From the NCBI RefSeq assembly GCF_001613405.1, contig NZ_BDCH01000029.1, forward strand, positions 62,001 to 126,000: a stretch of 64,000 nt of DNA. The letters are read 5' to 3'. The position numbers were made by a program, and so were the translations under genes. The stretch comes from Nocardia crassostreae. GTDB lineage: Bacteria; Actinomycetota; Actinomycetes; Mycobacteriales; Mycobacteriaceae. This document shows, in pieces, positions 33,217-41,432 of this stretch (position 1 is the stretch's first letter; each line of letters begins with the position of its first letter). A model generated the notes under the pieces. The model was not told the DNA's origin, searched no databases, and was given only the letters and a program-made list of their open reading frames with translations.

Positions 33217-34490
33217 CGGCTGTTCACCAGCAGCGCGTACTGGGCGGCGGCCCGCTGCCGCATGGTCTGCTCATCGGCGGCCGCCACCACCGCCCAGTAC
33301 CGGCCGTCGAGGACGTGGCAGAAGAACCGGGTATTGCGCTGTGCGTCGCGGACTTCCCGCTGCCGGAAACACGCGGCGTCGGGGATGTTCTCCGGTGCGG
33401 CCACGGAGTCGTGTCGGGCGTTGGCGGACGTGACCCAGCGCAGATGCAGTCGCCGGGCGTGTATCGCGTCGGAGGTGCGCACCAGCCACCACATGCCGAT
33501 GAAGGCCACACGCTCGGCCTCATCGCTGAACTTGTCCTGATCGCCGCTCTCGGGCCCGTGGCTGAACAGATGTCCGAGGCCGCGCGGACCGTAGACGACG
33601 CCGGTTCCGGGCAGCTGGCCCGACCACGGGGCCTCGGTGCGGCCACTCGAAATCGCCAGTGGGTAAGGCCACTTGGTGCTGTCGGGATGCAGTAGCCGCC
33701 GCAGCATATCGTCGCCGTCCAGGGGTAGCGCGGAGAGTTCGTCCGGCGGCGTGGCCTGGAACGCGTCCAGGAGCGGTAGCTCGGCGGTGAGGGCGGCCCC
33801 GGTCAATGCGCCCAGCGCCGCCGCATCCGGCGCGCGATCCATCACGTACACCACGATGACGTAGGACCGGTAGGCCACCGTCGTCGTCGCGACGGGAACC
33901 TGTGGCTGCCAGTGGCTGTACGCCGTCGCGTATCCGGGAATGCTCAGGGCGACGCTATCCGTATTGCGAGCGACCGCAGCCGCGGCGATTTCCCGCGCTG
34001 CGCTCGCGGCGATGCTCTCGTCGCGGAAGCGCAGCACCGTGAGCCGCATGGCTTTGGCCTGGCCGATCACCGGCACCGTCTCGCCATCGACGCCGACGAC
34101 GCTGTATCCGGCGATCATGGCGTGGGTGGCCACCGGTTCGAGCGCGATCTCGGGCGCGAGGACCGAGGTACGGCCCGCCGAGGGCAGCAGGATGGAACCG
34201 CCGTAGGCGAGGGCGGGATCGATATCCCGCGGATGGGCCACGGCCTCACCCAGGCGCGCGGATTCGATGACGCGACCATGGGTGTCGTTGTCATTGGGCG
34301 GTACGGCGGGCGGGGTGGTCTGCCAGGCGCCCGCATCCAATGCGTCCACGTCCGGGGTGGCGACCCGCGCGGTGCCCGCGATGACGGCGGTATCGCATCC
34401 GCCGAGCAGTCCGGCCAGCAGCAGGACCGCGGTCGCGACCGTCGCCGACCGGCGGGCACGACGCCGGAATGTCTTGTCCTCGTTCATCAA
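33213..34490 (-). CDS. Putative lipoprotein of a Nocardia-type family (DUF7373-like), copy A
   Basis: The 425-residue protein has a basic start, a hydrophobic signal and the lipobox LLGGC, so it is predicted to be lipid-anchored outside the membrane. Recognisable elements shared with copy B at 35995 are RVIESARLGEAVAHPRDID, AGYSVVGV, LTVLRFRDE, the GYATAYSHWQP strand, VYGPRGLGHLFSH and the ending AAAQYALLVNSR. The domain looks like DUF7373 of Nocardia lipoproteins, though I recall this only loosely. It follows the kinase gene by 10 nt and the pair forms one half of a duplicated module. Confidence 0.8.
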   Translation of the reverse strand: MMNEDKTFRRRARRSATVATAVLLLAGLLGGCDTAVIAGTARVATPDVDALDAGAWQTTPPAVPPNDNDTHGRVIESARLGEAVAHPRDIDPALAYGGSILLPSAGRTSVLAPEIALEPVATHAMIAGYSVVGVDGETVPVIGQAKAMRLTVLRFRDESIAASAAREIAAAAVARNTDSVALSIPGYATAYSHWQPQVPVATTTVAYRSYVIVVYVMDRAPDAAALGALTGAALTAELPLLDAFQATPPDELSALPLDGDDMLRRLLHPDSTKWPYPLAISSGRTEAPWSGQLPGTGVVYGPRGLGHLFSHGPESGDQDKFSDEAERVAFIGMWWLVRTSDAIHARRLHLRWVTSANARHDSVAAPENIPDAACFRQREVRDAQRNTRFFCHVLDGRYWAVVAAADEQTMRQRAAAQYALLVNSR

Positions 34491-34500
34491 CCGGTCCTAG

Positions 34501-35988
34501 CTAGACAGGGGCCGTCGGCCACCACTGGTCGAAGAGTGCGCGGCCGGAATCGGCCCCGGTGACCCGTAGCTTGCAGAACTCGCGCGCACCGTCGAAGCGG
34601 ATGTCGAGCCGCCCCCGTTTCCCGCTGTGACTGTCGAAGGTCATCCAGGACAACTGGCCGGTTCCGGTGGCGCGGGACCAGGTCTCGCCGCCCTCGGTGG
34701 TGTTGGAGTGCTCGAGTGCGGGCATGGGGGAGCGATCGGTATTGCAGGTCACCCAGATCGCCTCGTCGTCCGCCGCGCAGACCAGCACGGGCTGTTCCAG
34801 CGCGGTGTCCATGGCGACGGCATTGTTGCTGTTGTCGGAGGCGGAGCAGCGGTAGTTGTGATGCCCCCGGCCGGACGGTGTCGCGGGCAGTAGCTCCGGA
34901 AAGGTTTCGACGATGAAGCCGTAGGCGCCCCAGGGAGATTCCGGTGTGTTCGTGGTGGTGACGGGGTCGTCGGCGGTATTCCGCGGCGAGCCGTCGGGCC
35001 GGGTGAGGAGAAATCCGGCGATGAGCGCGGCAACCGTCGCCACCGTGACGATGAGGACCGCGATGCGCCGTCGCCGGGGCGCCGGGGTCGGCCGCGGGAG
35101 CGCCAGGGTCCGTAGCCCGCTCCGGGGTTCCGCCCTCGGTCCGGCCAATTCGCCGCGCAGGGCCGCGCTGGCTGCCTCGGCCAGTTCACCGCAACTGCGG
35201 TAGCGCTCTTCCGGATTCACCGCCATGGCCCGGGCGATCACGGTGTCGAATCCGCGCGGCAGCCTCGCCACGGCCGCGCTGGGCCGCGGACGCGGCGCGG
35301 CGAGGTGGGCATGCATGACCGCGGCCGCCGTTTCGCGGGGGAAAGGCGCCGCACCGGTGAGCAATTGGTACAGCGTGCCGCCGAGGGCGTACACATCGGT
35401 GCGCTGATCGAGGTGCCCGCCGCCGATCTGCTCGGGCGCGGCGTAAGCCAGCGTGGCCAGCACCTTGCCCGCGGCGGTCAGCGCGGCGGATTCGGTTGTC
35501 GCCCGCGCGATGCCGAAATCGGCGACCAGTACCCGATCCGGTCCGGCGCCGCCGGGCTCGATGAGGAGATTGGCGGGCTTCACGTCGCGGTGCAGCAGTC
35601 CGGCCCGATGCGCCTGGTCGAGCCCGCGCGCCGCGTCGGTCACGATGGTGACCGCGCGTTCGGCGGGCAGTCCGCCCGGCTGCTGCCGGAGCAGTTGCGC
35701 GGCGTCGTAGCCGTCGACGAATTGCATGGCGATCCACAGCAATTCGCCGTCGTCGCCGCAATCGTAGATGCTCACGATATTCGGATGGTCGAGCCGCCCG
35801 GCCAGCTCCGCCTCGCGCAGGAAGCGCATCCGGAACTCGTCGTCGGCCGCGCGGGACAACACCTTGAGCGCGTCGTGGCGCGGCAGGCGGGGATGCCGGG
35901 CCAGATACACGCTGCCCGAACCACCGGTGCCGAGTCGGCGTTCGATGCGATATCCGGCCACCAGCGCACCCGGTCCGAGTATTCGCAT
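34501..35988 (-). CDS. Membrane Ser/Thr protein kinase with extracellular domain
   Basis: The 495-residue protein has a complete kinase domain (~12-270): glycine loop GTGGSGSV (20-27), K42 in ALKVL, catalytic HRDVKPAN (133-140), D157-F-G and the APEQ turn. A membrane helix at ~309-330 (IAVLIVTVATVAALIAGFLL) leads to an extracellular C-terminal part of about 160 residues with several Cys and Trp. The architecture is that of PknB-like sensors but with a private sensor domain. The lipoprotein 10 nt downstream may be its ligand or partner. ATG 35988 follows the neighbouring stop by 6 nt. Confidence 0.92.
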   Translation of the reverse strand: MRILGPGALVAGYRIERRLGTGGSGSVYLARHPRLPRHDALKVLSRAADDEFRMRFLREAELAGRLDHPNIVSIYDCGDDGELLWIAMQFVDGYDAAQLLRQQPGGLPAERAVTIVTDAARGLDQAHRAGLLHRDVKPANLLIEPGGAGPDRVLVADFGIARATTESAALTAAGKVLATLAYAAPEQIGGGHLDQRTDVYALGGTLYQLLTGAAPFPRETAAAVMHAHLAAPRPRPSAAVARLPRGFDTVIARAMAVNPEERYRSCGELAEAASAALRGELAGPRAEPRSGLRTLALPRPTPAPRRRRIAVLIVTVATVAALIAGFLLTRPDGSPRNTADDPVTTTNTPESPWGAYGFIVETFPELLPATPSGRGHHNYRCSASDNSNNAVAMDTALEQPVLVCAADDEAIWVTCNTDRSPMPALEHSNTTEGGETWSRATGTGQLSWMTFDSHSGKRGRLDIRFDGAREFCKLRVTGADSGRALFDQWWPTAPV

Positions 35989-35994
35989 GCGCCC

Positions 35995-37242
35995 CTACCT
36001 GTTCCGTACGAGCAGGGCGTACTGAGCCGCGGCGATCTGATGCGCGGATTTCTCGTCCATCGCGTCCAGTACCGCCACGTAGCGGTCGACATGGACGACG
36101 CAGTAGTACTTCGGCACGATGTCGTCCAGTCGATGGCAGGTGGTGTCCGGAACCGGCGGACGAGCCATCACGGTCTGCCGCCCGGTGGTCACGGCCTCTC
36201 CGGCGGCGAAACGCCGAGTGGCGGCGGCATCCCGGAACCGGATCAGCGTGCGCCGATCGAGGACGGCGAGCCGTTCCATCTCACCGGCGTCGACCAGTTC
36301 CTTGACCGCCGCGAGGTGCAGATGGAGCCCGGATCCGGTCGGGCCGTAGACCACCCCGCTCGCCTCGACCGCAACGCCCCAGCCGGCTTGCCGGTCGACC
36401 GACTGGAACCGGGTGATGTACGGATAGGACCATTGCCCGCTGCGGCCCGGGACGATGCGTCGCAGCATGCCCTCCGGGTCGAACGGCAGGGTGCGGAAAG
36501 CCGTCGTGGGTGTCGGAGCGAACCGATCCAGCACGGGAATCTGGGCGGCCAGCGCCTTACCGGCCAGGCCCGTCAACTCGGCGAGGTCGGTGGTCGGATG
36601 GGTGACGAAGAGCACGACGACGAACGGTCCGTGCGCGAGCGTAATGCCCAGTGTCGGCACCGAAGGCCGCCAATGGCCCAGGGCCGCCGGGTATCCGGAG
36701 ATGGCTACCGCGACATTGTCGGGGCTGACCGCGAAATCCGCCGCTTCGATCTCGGCGGCCGCGCTGCGCGCGGCCGTCTCGTCGGGTAGGCGCACGACCG
36801 TGATCCGCACCGAGCGGGACGTCCCGATCTGGGGACATGGGCGCACCACGCAACCTTGATCGCCGAGCGTCGTATAACCGGCCAGCATGCCGTGCTTCGC
36901 CAGGATCGGCTTGGCTACGGCGGCCAGGAAGCCGACGGTATCGCTGGGCTTGGGCAACACGGAGGAAATCCGGACGCGCAGACCGTCCTCGATGTCATAG
37001 GGGCTGACCACCGCGTCGGCCATCCGTGCCGATTCGATGATCCGGCTGTATTTCTCGCTGTCATTGCGCGGCTCGGGCACCGGCTCGGCGCCGTAGTCCC
37101 CGAAATCCAAGGTGTCGAGCGCGATATCGGCCGTGACCGCGGTCCCGGGCACGATCCGGCCGTCCCAGAGCAATCCGGCGATCAGGATCAGGGCCGCGCC
37201 GCAAGCCAGCGTAATGAGCGGGAGACGCCTAGATCGGAGCAT
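35995..37242 (-). CDS. Membrane-anchored DUF7373-like protein, copy B
   Basis: The 415-residue paralogue of copy A shares RIIESARMADAV, LAGYTTLGDQG, ITVVRLPDE, AISGYPAALGHWRP, GVVYGPTGSG and the ending AAAQYALLVRNR. The hydrophobic N-terminal segment (ITLACGAALILIAGLL) has no canonical lipobox, so it is probably an uncleaved anchor instead of a lipoprotein. ATG 37242 is chosen, overlapping the end of the broken kinase by 14 nt; a longer in-frame extension to 37422 lies inside that kinase gene. Two extra Cys (CVVRPC) are unique to this copy. Confidence 0.78.
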   Translation of the reverse strand: MLRSRRLPLITLACGAALILIAGLLWDGRIVPGTAVTADIALDTLDFGDYGAEPVPEPRNDSEKYSRIIESARMADAVVSPYDIEDGLRVRISSVLPKPSDTVGFLAAVAKPILAKHGMLAGYTTLGDQGCVVRPCPQIGTSRSVRITVVRLPDETAARSAAAEIEAADFAVSPDNVAVAISGYPAALGHWRPSVPTLGITLAHGPFVVVLFVTHPTTDLAELTGLAGKALAAQIPVLDRFAPTPTTAFRTLPFDPEGMLRRIVPGRSGQWSYPYITRFQSVDRQAGWGVAVEASGVVYGPTGSGLHLHLAAVKELVDAGEMERLAVLDRRTLIRFRDAAATRRFAAGEAVTTGRQTVMARPPVPDTTCHRLDDIVPKYYCVVHVDRYVAVLDAMDEKSAHQIAAAQYALLVRNR

Positions 37243-38436
37243 CGGGCCACCAGTTGTCGCGCAGTTGCTGACCAGAGAAGTTGGCCGCGAATACCGTGAG
37301 GACGCAGGAGCTTCGCGCCGTGTCGTCGAATGTGATGCGGAGCTGGCCCTCCGATAAGCCGTTGCGGGTGTAATCGCCCCACAGGATGCGGCCCGTGCCG
37401 GACGGACGACTCCACTGCTCATCGCCCACCTGTGTGGTGAACGGCCATTGCCGCTCCGGCCAAGACAGTCTGCTGGTCAGGCAGTTCACCCAGATCATGT
37501 CGACCGGATCGCCATCACTGCTGCAGACCAGGAAGACCTGCTCGGTCCGGACATCGAGGGGGGCATTGGCGTTGCTGTCGAGAGATTTGAGATCACACCA
37601 CAATCCGCCATGCCCGCTGCTGACCGGGGTGGGCGGGAGCAGTTCGGGGAAGGCCGCGGTGACGAATCCGACCACACCCCAGGGACCCGAGTCATCGGTG
37701 GTCGGCGCGGCGGATGTGGTTGGCGCAGTGGCGGTATCGGAGTCCTCCGAGCCGGTCAGTGCGACGGCGGTGGTCCCGATCACCAGGGCGAGCGCAAGCC
37801 CGGCCACCGCGGTGACCAGCCGCGTCCCGGGCAGACGTCGTGGGGCGAGGGTGAACACCGGTTCCCCGCGCAGCGCCGCGCCCGCGGCGGCGGCCAGATC
37901 ACCGCAGCTCTGATAGCGCTCGGCGGGCTCCTTGGCCATGGCGCGGGCGATGACCCGATCGATCGCTTGCGGCAGTGCGGGATCGGCGGCGCTCGGCCGC
38001 GGCGGCGCTTCGGTCAGATGCGCGTGCATGACCGCGGCGGGCGTCGACCGGGGGAACGGGGTTGTGCCCGTCAGCAATTGGTAGAGCGTCGCGCCGAGGG
38101 CGTAGACATCCACCCGGTGATCGAGCGGGTCGCCCTGTAGTTGTTCCGGAGCGGCGTAGCCGACCGTGGCCAGTACCTCACCGGCGGCGGTGAGCGCCGT
38201 GGCTTCGCCCATGGCGCGGGCGATTCCGAATTGGGATGCGCCAGCCGGGAGGCGAGTTCGGCTTCGCGCAGGAAGCGGGCCCGGAACTCGTCGTCGGAAC
38301 TGGTCGCCTCCGACAGCACCTTCAGCGCGGTCAGTTTCGGCAATCGCGGATACCGCGCCAGATATACCGAGCCCATACCCCCGGCGCCGAGCTTGCGTTC
38401 GATGCGAAAGCCCGCGAACACATCTCCCGCCCGCAC
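37229..38436 (-). pseudogene. Ser/Thr kinase paralogue with internal deletion of the catalytic core
   Basis: The first part encodes GFRIERKLGAGGMGSVYLA and ELASRLAHPN; the second, in another frame, resumes at FGIARAMGEATALTAAG and keeps the APEQ lobe, membrane helix and extracellular domain. Aligned with the intact neighbour, about 87 residues are missing at the junction 38230/38231, including the whole hinge, the HRDxKxxN loop and the DFG Asp, plus one base, which shifts the frame. GTG 38436 is the likely original start. Neither fragment can be a kinase. The C-terminal piece might still be made from an internal ATG at 38212. Confidence 0.85.
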
Positions 38437-38525
38437 GGACCGAGTGTCGGGCCGCACCGGCCGATCGTCAAGCGGAATCGACCGGAATTCGGTTGGCGTC
38501 GAATAGTCGTCAGCGATCGGTCGGG

Positions 38526-39107
38526 TCAGTACCAGTGGTACTCCGCGCACAACCGGTGTGCGACCAGATCGAAGGTCTTGCGCGGGACGATGGCGCCCTC
38601 GCGGCGGATGCCCGCCTCCGGGACGTCGAGGACGCGGTCCAGGCGCACCCAGCTGGGGCGGCCCGCGTGATCCCAGGGGCCGTCGCCGATGCCCACCCAG
38701 TTCGAGTGGTGGGCGTGGTCGGCATTCGAGGAGAGCATCAGGCCGAGCAGGGTGTCGCGTTCGCGGCCGACGACCAGGACCGGGCGGTCCTTGCCATTGT
38801 TCGGGTCCTCCTCGTAGGGGACCCAGGTCCACACGATCTCGCCCGGATCGGCGCGGCCGTCCAGTTGCGGGCTGTAGACGATCTGCCGTGCGCGGTCCCG
38901 CGACGGCACACCCGCCGACGAGGTCGGGCGCACCGATACCCCCGGTCCCGGCTTCGGCGTCGTCACCGCCTGTACCGCGCGATCCCACATCGACGATTTC
39001 CGCATCCGCCCGATCAACTTCGGGGCCTGCTGTCGGACGAGCTGGGAACCCTGCTCCTTAGCCACGATCCCCAACTGCTTCCCCAGAGCGTTCCACCTGC
39101 CGGCCAT
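38526..39107 (-). CDS. PemK/MazF-like protein
   Basis: The 193-residue protein has a helical basic N-terminus (~1-60) and a PemK/MazF-like beta-barrel domain from ~75: GEIVWTWVPYEEDPNNGKDRPVLVVG, then LMLSSNADH and the C-terminal SWVRLDRVLDVP. The equivalent in M. tuberculosis, Rv2405, also lies divergent from lepA. No antitoxin gene is adjacent, and the conserved N-terminal extension suggests a housekeeping or RNA-binding function rather than a mobile toxin. Confidence 0.8.
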   Translation of the reverse strand: MAGRWNALGKQLGIVAKEQGSQLVRQQAPKLIGRMRKSSMWDRAVQAVTTPKPGPGVSVRPTSSAGVPSRDRARQIVYSPQLDGRADPGEIVWTWVPYEEDPNNGKDRPVLVVGRERDTLLGLMLSSNADHAHHSNWVGIGDGPWDHAGRPSWVRLDRVLDVPEAGIRREGAIVPRKTFDLVAHRLCAEYHWY

Positions 39108-39263
39108 GTCGGCAGCTTAACGGCGCAGGGCCGGGTTCTCATCCGGGCCGGATTCGCCTGCGCGCAGCCGCAGTTCGGCAACGGGGTGCTCCGATGGAAA
39201 ACCTCACCCGGGGCGCACCGTAGACTGCTGGGTTGACATGCCGCTGTTTCGCCATGCCGAGGA

Positions 39264-41114
39264 GTGACTCCGATTAGCAGCTTCGCCGATACGACGTTTA
39301 CTGATCCCGCCCGGATCAGGAACTTCTGCATCATCGCCCATATCGACCACGGGAAATCCACCCTGGCTGATCGCATGCTGCAACTCACCGGTGTGGTCGG
39401 GGAGCGCGCCATGCGGGCCCAGTACCTGGACCGTATGGATATTGAGCGGGAGCGCGGTATCACCATCAAGGCCCAGAACGTGCGCCTGCCGTGGCAGGTC
39501 GATGGCGAGGACTACGTCCTGCATCTCATCGACACCCCGGGCCACGTCGACTTCACCTACGAGGTGTCGCGCGCGCTCGAGGCGTGTGAGGGCGCGATCC
39601 TGCTGGTGGACGCCGCGCAGGGCATCGAGGCGCAGACCCTCGCCAATCTGTACCTGGCGATGGAGAAGGACCTCACCATCATCCCGGTGCTGAACAAGAT
39701 CGACCTCCCGGCCGCGGACCCGGACCGCTATGCCGCCGAGCTCGCCCACATCGTGGGCTGCGAGCCCGAGGACGTGCTGCGCGTCTCCGGTAAGACCGGC
39801 GTCGGCGTGCCCGAACTGCTGAACGAGGCCGTGCGCCAGGTGCCGCCGCCGGTCGGCGAGGCCGATGCGCCCGCGCGCGCCATGATCTTCGACTCGGTCT
39901 ACGACACCTACCGCGGCGTCGTCACCTACGTGCGTGTGGTGGATGGCAAGCTCACCCCGCGCCAGAAGATCAAGATGATGTCCACCGGCGCGACCCACGA
40001 ACTGCTGGAGATCGGCATCGTCTCGCCCGAACCCAAGCCCACCCAGGGCCTGGGCGTCGGCGAGGTCGGCTACCTCATCACCGGCGTGAAGGACGTGCGT
40101 CAGTCCAAGGTCGGTGACACCATCACCTCCGCGCGCGACGGCGCGAAGGAGGCCCTCACCGGTTACCGCGAACCGCGGCCCATGGTCTACTCCGGTCTCT
40201 ACCCGCTCGACGGCTCCGATTACCCGGATCTGCGCGACGCCCTGGACAAGCTGCAGCTCAACGATGCCGCGCTGACCTATGTGCCGGAAACCTCGGTGGC
40301 CCTGGGCTTCGGCTTCCGCTGCGGCTTCCTGGGCCTGCTGCACATGGAGATCACCCGCGAGCGCCTGCAGCGCGAATTCGGCCTGGACCTGATCTCCACC
40401 GCGCCCAATGTGATCTACCGGGTGATCCTGGAGGACGGCTCCGAGCACGTCGTCACCAACCCGTCGTTCTGGCCGGAAGGCAAGGTGCGGGAGATCTACG
40501 AGCCCGTCACCAAGTGCACCGTCATCGCGCCCAGCGAGTTCATCGGCACCATCATGGAGCTGTGCCAGTCGCGCCGCGGTGAGCTGCTGGGCATGGACTA
40601 CCTGTCCGAGACCCGCGTGGAGATGCGGTACACGCTGCCCATGGCGGAGATCATCTTCGACTTCTTCGACTCGCTGAAGTCGCGCACCCGCGGTTACGCC
40701 TCGCTCGATTACGAGGAGGCCGGTGAGCAGCAGGCCGCGCTGGTGAAGGTGGACATCCTGTTGCAGGGTGAGGCCGTGGACGCGTTCTCGGCCATCGTGC
40801 ACAAGGACGCGGCGCAGGCCTACGGGCACAAGATGACCACCAAGCTGCGCGAGCTCATTCCGCGCCAGCAGTTCGAGGTGCCGATCCAGGCGGCCATCGG
40901 GTCCAAGGTGATCGCGCGCGAGAACATTCGCGCCATTCGCAAGGACGTGCTGGCCAAGTGCTACGGCGGTGACATCTCGCGTAAGCGCAAGCTGCTGGAG
41001 AAGCAGAAGGAAGGCAAGAAGCGGATGAAGACCATCGGTCGCGTCGATGTGCCGCAGGAAGCCTTCGTGGCGGCGCTGTCGACCGAATCGACCTCCGACA
41101 AGCCGAAGAAGTAG
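39264..41114 (+). CDS. lepA: Elongation factor 4 (LepA) GTPase
   Basis: The 616-residue protein back-translocates or rescues stalled ribosomes. G motifs are IAHIDHGKSTLADR, IDTPGHVDF and NKIDLPAAD; the RGITIK switch and the LepA-specific C-terminus (KDVLAKCYGGDISRKRKLLE) are intact. GTG 39264 is the nearest start; a GAGGA directly precedes it, closer than ideal, so another initiation site is possible. Corresponds to Rv2404c. Confidence 0.96.
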   Translation: MTPISSFADTTFTDPARIRNFCIIAHIDHGKSTLADRMLQLTGVVGERAMRAQYLDRMDIERERGITIKAQNVRLPWQVDGEDYVLHLIDTPGHVDFTYEVSRALEACEGAILLVDAAQGIEAQTLANLYLAMEKDLTIIPVLNKIDLPAADPDRYAAELAHIVGCEPEDVLRVSGKTGVGVPELLNEAVRQVPPPVGEADAPARAMIFDSVYDTYRGVVTYVRVVDGKLTPRQKIKMMSTGATHELLEIGIVSPEPKPTQGLGVGEVGYLITGVKDVRQSKVGDTITSARDGAKEALTGYREPRPMVYSGLYPLDGSDYPDLRDALDKLQLNDAALTYVPETSVALGFGFRCGFLGLLHMEITRERLQREFGLDLISTAPNVIYRVILEDGSEHVVTNPSFWPEGKVREIYEPVTKCTVIAPSEFIGTIMELCQSRRGELLGMDYLSETRVEMRYTLPMAEIIFDFFDSLKSRTRGYASLDYEEAGEQQAALVKVDILLQGEAVDAFSAIVHKDAAQAYGHKMTTKLRELIPRQQFEVPIQAAIGSKVIARENIRAIRKDVLAKCYGGDISRKRKLLEKQKEGKKRMKTIGRVDVPQEAFVAALSTESTSDKPKK

Positions 41115-41126
41115 CTCGAGATTCCG

Positions 41127-41158
41127 GTGCCCCCGCTGCCTGCTGGCAGCGGGGGCAC
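41127..41158 (+). terminator. lepA terminator
   Basis: GTGCCCCCGCTGCC pairs perfectly over 14 bp with GGCAGCGGGGGCAC across TGCT, 13 nt after the lepA stop, followed by TGTTGTG. Confidence 0.85.
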
Positions 41159-41432
41159 TGTTGTGAAAGCCAATCGCGGGGTAGGTTCTGCCGAACGGAT
41201 TCCGATCTCCGGGGTGAGCAGGTCTGATACGTTGCGTACGGTTCGTTACGCAGCCAAAAACTGGGGCTTCCGTATAGATATGCAGGGTGACAAGCTGAGT
41301 CTCACCCCGCTGTGCACACCGTCTCCTACCTGGTGGATGTGACAGACCGGATATCCGGAAATAGGGTGTGAAACGAGTTTTGAATCGGTGGTCCGTCGCC
41401 GCGGACCGCGCTTCACCTGAGAGCGGAGCCTC
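41159..41432 (+). promoter_or_regulatory. Long promoter region before the IniB-like operon
   Basis: The stretch from the lepA terminator to the ATG at 41433 encodes no gene I can support. It is less GC-rich than its surroundings and holds TGCGTA-N8-TACGCA (about 41234-41253), the perfect 12-bp palindrome CCGGATATCCGG (about 41347-41358) and GGTCCG-N6-CGGACC (about 41389-41406). These are plausible regulator sites or RNA hairpins for the downstream pair. The mycobacterial iniBAC operon is also strongly regulated. Confidence 0.45.

Noticed and set aside
38526..39107. Mobile PemK/MazF toxin-antitoxin system
   Set aside because: There is no antitoxin gene, the protein has a long N-terminal extension, and the position next to lepA is shared with M. 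tuberculosis.
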